NCBI GenBank assembly: GCA_013695245.1
Contig: JACDAW010000385.1
Location: forward strand, 1 to 15,331
Direction: 5' to 3'
DNA: 15,331 nt
DNA from: Pyrinomonadaceae bacterium
GTDB taxonomy: Bacteria > Acidobacteriota > Blastocatellia > Pyrinomonadales > Pyrinomonadaceae
Shown: piece after piece, positions 13,276 to 15,331 of the stretch
Position numbering within the stretch: the first letter of the stretch is position 1
Layout: each line of letters begins with the position of its first letter
Position numbers and translations under genes: made by a program
The notes under the pieces: generated by a model
Databases searched by the model: none
Told to the model about the DNA's origin: nothing
Seen by the model: only the letters and a program-made list of their open reading frames with translations

Positions 13276-14076
13276 TCAGTCGCGTGAAGAACGACGCGGC
13301 GCGGTGTCGCGTCGTCTGTTGGTCGTGCGCGAACGTTTCCGCGTTGAGCGTCTTCTCTCCACGCCACGCGACCGAGAGGAATTCGCCGCGTTGTTGTTCG
13401 GCGTGGCGGGGACTGTTACAGTGAAAGAAGGAGGCGGCCCGGCATAAACGGTTGTAGCGGCTGCCGCATTAGTCAAATTCGCTTCAGGCGCGAGCGCGAC
13501 GAGCAGCGGGCGTAAAGCTTCGGTAACGATGGGCGTGTAGCGAATTGGTTCGGCCGTCAACATTAAGCCGCCGAAGACAGCGTCGCGCGGCAAACCAACG
13601 TAGCGGTAGGCGCTATCGGAATCGCCGCGCCCCGCCGGAGAGGAAGACGTGACGGGCAAATCCCCAATATAAAACTTCACTTTGTAATTCGGTATGTAAG
13701 CCCAGAGCGCGTAGCGCGGCACGCCGAAACGCGAAGGCTGCGGCACGTTCTTAGCGCGCATCCGCACGAGCAGCGTGTTATCACGCAAAACAACTTGAGC
13801 GGTGGCGTCGGCGATCCCGTCCAGTTTCGTGCGAGTGAAAGTTAAGTTAAGGGCGTGCCCGGCGTCGGCCTCGCTCTCAATCGCGGCGAAGGGATCGGTG
13901 TTCGCGGGGAGCGGGGCGACTGAGGGTAGCGGCGCGGAACTGCTACGCGCCCGCGAGCGTGGAGACGTTGCTCGTTGTTGCGCAACGCTTTGCACTGGAA
14001 ACAACAGCATAAACGAAAGGGTCAGCATGATTAGAGAAGCGACACCTCGGACGTTCGTTAAAACTGAATTGTTCAC
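13276..14076 (-). CDS. Secreted protein with basic Arg/Ser tail, unknown function
   Basis: The 266-residue protein has a signal peptide (hydrophobic 12-28, likely cleavage after VAQ near 33), then a Ser/Pro/Arg-rich linker (34-58). The folded region (about 65-210) contains LNLTFTRTKLDGI, LLVRMRAKNVPQPSRFG, YALWAYIPNYKVKFYIGDLP and YRYVGLPRDAVFGGLMLTAE. The alternation of strands and the LWAYIP...GDLPV pattern faintly recalls the outer domain of RskA-type anti-sigma factors, but there is no membrane anchor or sigma-binding domain, so I leave it unnamed. Residues 233-266 are dominated by Arg, Ser and Thr. Start GTG 14076 is supported by AAGGAG (14087-14092), ten bases upstream. It follows queC by 25 bp; no role in queuosine synthesis is implied. 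Confidence 0.82.
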   Translation of the reverse strand: MNNSVLTNVRGVASLIMLTLSFMLLFPVQSVAQQRATSPRSRARSSSAPLPSVAPLPANTDPFAAIESEADAGHALNLTFTRTKLDGIADATAQVVLRDNTLLVRMRAKNVPQPSRFGVPRYALWAYIPNYKVKFYIGDLPVTSSSPAGRGDSDSAYRYVGLPRDAVFGGLMLTAEPIRYTPIVTEALRPLLVALAPEANLTNAAAATTVYAGPPPSFTVTVPATPNNNAANSSRSRGVERRRSTRKRSRTTNRRRDTAPRRSSRD

Positions 14077-14101
14077 CTTCGTTTAACTCCTTAAGTCGAA
14101 T

Positions 14102-14842
14102 TTAAGCGTAAAGAATGGGATCGGAGATTCCAGCTTCGGAGAATGCGCGCAGCCGGAGCGCGCATGAATCGCACCGACCGCAAGCTTTTTCCTCTTCCTT
14201 GTAACACGACCATGTCAGTTCGAGCGGCGCACTAAGCTCAATGCCACGTCGGACGATCTCAGACTTGCGCAGCGAGATTATGGGCGTGCGAATCTCAATT
14301 GAAGTTTCAGGGCGCGTTCCTGTGTTAATCGCCAGTTGAAACGCTTCGTAAAATTCCGGGCGACAATCAGGATAGCCCGAAGAATCTTCCGCCACCGCGC
14401 CGATATAGATGCGATTCGCCTTCAACACCTCCGCCCAACTCACCGCTGTCGCCAGCAGATGCGAGTTGCGAAAAGGCACGTAGCTCGTCGGCACAGTCGA
14501 ATTACTAAGATCGGCTTCAGTTACCGCTATGCCTTCATCCGTCAGCGATGAACCGCCGATGCGCGCGAGACTTTCGAGAGAAACAACGAGTCGTTCAGAG
14601 ACTTTATAATAACCCGCGAGTTGTTCAAAAGCTTCGCGTTCGCGCCGTGCGGTGCGCTGCCCGTAAGAGACGTGAAGAAACGCTAACCTTTCATTCTCCT
14701 CGCGCGCCATCGCCGCCGTAACACACGAATCCATCCCACCGGAAACGAGACACACAGCGGAAGCAAAGGCGGAAGGCGGAAGGCGAGGGGCGAAATTAAA
14801 ATTGTCTTCCCCGTCGTTTGCGATCTCGTTGCTTCCACCCAT
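14102..14842 (-). CDS. queC: 7-cyano-7-deazaguanine (preQ0) synthase QueC
   Basis: This cytoplasmic enzyme uses ATP and ammonia to convert 7-carboxy-7-deazaguanine to preQ0, the precursor of queuosine in tRNA and of deazaguanine DNA modifications. The 246-residue protein has the PP-loop SGGMDS (34-39), YVPFRN (121-126), GAVAEDSSGYPDCR (148-161) and zinc ligands C213, C221, C224 and C227 (SCYKEEEKACGRCDSCALR). The SGGMDS loop normally lies near residue 10, so about 25 residues are extra at the N-terminus. Part of this extension (RLPPSAFAS) is encoded by heptad repeats. ATG 14842 has GAAGG seven bases upstream; the only shorter start is a GTG at codon 30 without a Shine-Dalgarno. It follows queE by 36 bp. 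Confidence 0.97.
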   Translation of the reverse strand: MGGSNEIANDGEDNFNFAPRLPPSAFASAVCLVSGGMDSCVTAAMAREENERLAFLHVSYGQRTARREREAFEQLAGYYKVSERLVVSLESLARIGGSSLTDEGIAVTEADLSNSTVPTSYVPFRNSHLLATAVSWAEVLKANRIYIGAVAEDSSGYPDCRPEFYEAFQLAINTGTRPETSIEIRTPIISLRKSEIVRRGIELSAPLELTWSCYKEEEKACGRCDSCALRLRAFSEAGISDPILYA

Positions 14843-14869
14843 ACTTCCACCTTCATCCTTCCGCCTTCC
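14764..14869. repeat. 13-bp perfect inverted repeat of 7-bp units spanning the queC start
   Basis: GGAAGGCGGAAGG at 14771-14783 is the exact complement of 14857-14869. On the plus strand the first arm reads CAAAGGC, GGAAGGC, GGAAGGC, GAGGGGC (14764-14791). On the minus strand the second reads GGAAGGC, GGAAGGA, TGAAGGT, GGAAGTA (14869 to 14842). The second arm supplies the queC Shine-Dalgarno, and the first encodes queC codons about 17-26. Folding of the mRNA would put the start codon in a 73-base loop. Confidence 0.75.
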
Positions 14870-14878
14870 TACTTGGAT

Positions 14879-15331
14879 TCAGACGCCCTTCGCCTCCGCG
14901 CCCCAAATGGTTTTGTGCATCTGCAACTGCATTCTTACGTTCATGCCGCTTGCGGAAATCCAATCCGCCATCTGGCGAAAATCAACGCTCGTCCACACGG
15001 GCGAGATGAGCACGGCGCGCGCCGCGCGTTCGAGATCGTAACGCCGGACGATTGCGCGGGCAAATTCCCAATCCGCTTCGTCGGCGACCACGAATTTGAT
15101 CTCATCCTTGTCGGCGCGCAAGCGTTCGAGATTCGCCCAGTGATTACGCTCCGCTTCGCCCGATGCGGGACATTTCACGTCAAGAATGATCGCCGCGCGT
15201 TTGTCCACATCTTCCGTTGAAATGAAGCCCCCGGTTTCCACCAGCACCTCGTAGTTTTCGTCGCACAGTTTTTCGATCAACGTGAAAGCTTCGCGCTGCG
15301 CGAGCGGTTCGCCGCCTGTTACTTCGACGAG
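14879..15331 (-). CDS. queE: 7-carboxy-7-deazaguanine synthase QueE (partial, N-terminus beyond window)
   Basis: This radical-SAM enzyme converts 6-carboxy-tetrahydropterin to 7-carboxy-7-deazaguanine, the step before QueC. The frame is open from the right edge to TGA at 14879; 150 residues are visible. They begin with VEVTGGEPLAQ, the GGEP motif that binds the amino group of SAM, and include VETGGFIS, DVKCPASGE, FVVADEADWEFA, LISPVW and MHKTIWG. Around 60-70 N-terminal residues, including the CxxxCxxC cluster motif, lie outside the window. It is upstream of queC in the same transcript; queD and a GTP cyclohydrolase are not in the window. Confidence 0.95.
   Translation of the reverse strand, partial: LVEVTGGEPLAQREAFTLIEKLCDENYEVLVETGGFISTEDVDKRAAIILDVKCPASGEAERNHWANLERLRADKDEIKFVVADEADWEFARAIVRRYDLERAARAVLISPVWTSVDFRQMADWISASGMNVRMQLQMHKTIWGAEAKGV

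Noticed and set aside
13107..13367. N-terminal extension of the TPR protein to 13367
   Set aside because: It would precede a clean signal peptide with 87 unconserved residues; GAGGAG directly upstream of ATG 13106 and the signal peptide fix the shorter start.
1..15331. CRISPR array, tRNA, rRNA, integrase, toxin-antitoxin or defence cluster
   Set aside because: Nothing with these hallmarks was found; the only nuclease-like gene is the single Uma2 protein, and the direct repeats at 6184-6242 are too short and few for CRISPR.

Overview
The window looks like chromosomal DNA from a moderately GC-rich Gram-negative bacterium, most likely an acidobacterium of the Blastocatellia/Pyrinomonadales type. 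That placement is an inference. It rests on the mix of genes (a NuoA-B-C-D complex I operon with separate NuoC and NuoD, an Uma2 gene, type IV pilus ATPases, secreted Arg-rich proteins) and on the heptanucleotide intergenic repeats; no rRNA or other marker is present. Almost all of the window is ordinary chromosome with tightly packed operons.

Layout. (1) 1-3516, minus strand: the complex I genes nuoA-nuoB-nuoC-(Uma2)-nuoD, with nuoD cut by the left edge and an Uma2-family nuclease-like gene inserted between nuoC and nuoD. A good sigma70-type promoter lies upstream of nuoA. (2) 3710-5830, plus strand, divergent from nuoA: a conserved protein of unknown function with a C-terminal Ig-like domain, then thiS (apparently starting at CTG) and thiG, which together make the thiazole part of thiamin. 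(3) 5831-6252: a 422-bp gap between convergent thiG and pilC. It holds a hairpin, a possible gene fragment and three 13-bp direct repeats at an exact 23-bp period, possibly scars of a mobile element. (4) 6253-11558, minus strand: a type IV pilus motor operon, transcribed pilB - secreted Arg-rich protein - pilT - pilC, with its own promoter (TTGACA-18-TAATAT) and a hairpin at the predicted transcript start. (5) 11823-15331, minus strand: queE (cut by the right edge) - queC (preQ0/queuosine synthesis) - secreted protein with a basic tail - TPR lipoprotein-like protein, closed by a clear intrinsic terminator.

The most unusual structural signal is a set of three inverted intergenic repeats (nuoB/nuoC, pilT/pilC, queE/queC). 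Their arms are unrelated in sequence, yet each is built of degenerate 7-bp units. All three sit between co-transcribed genes, and one runs into the start of queC. They resemble the heptanucleotide STRR repeats of cyanobacteria in design. No CRISPR array, tRNA, rRNA, intact insertion sequence or TPP riboswitch was seen.
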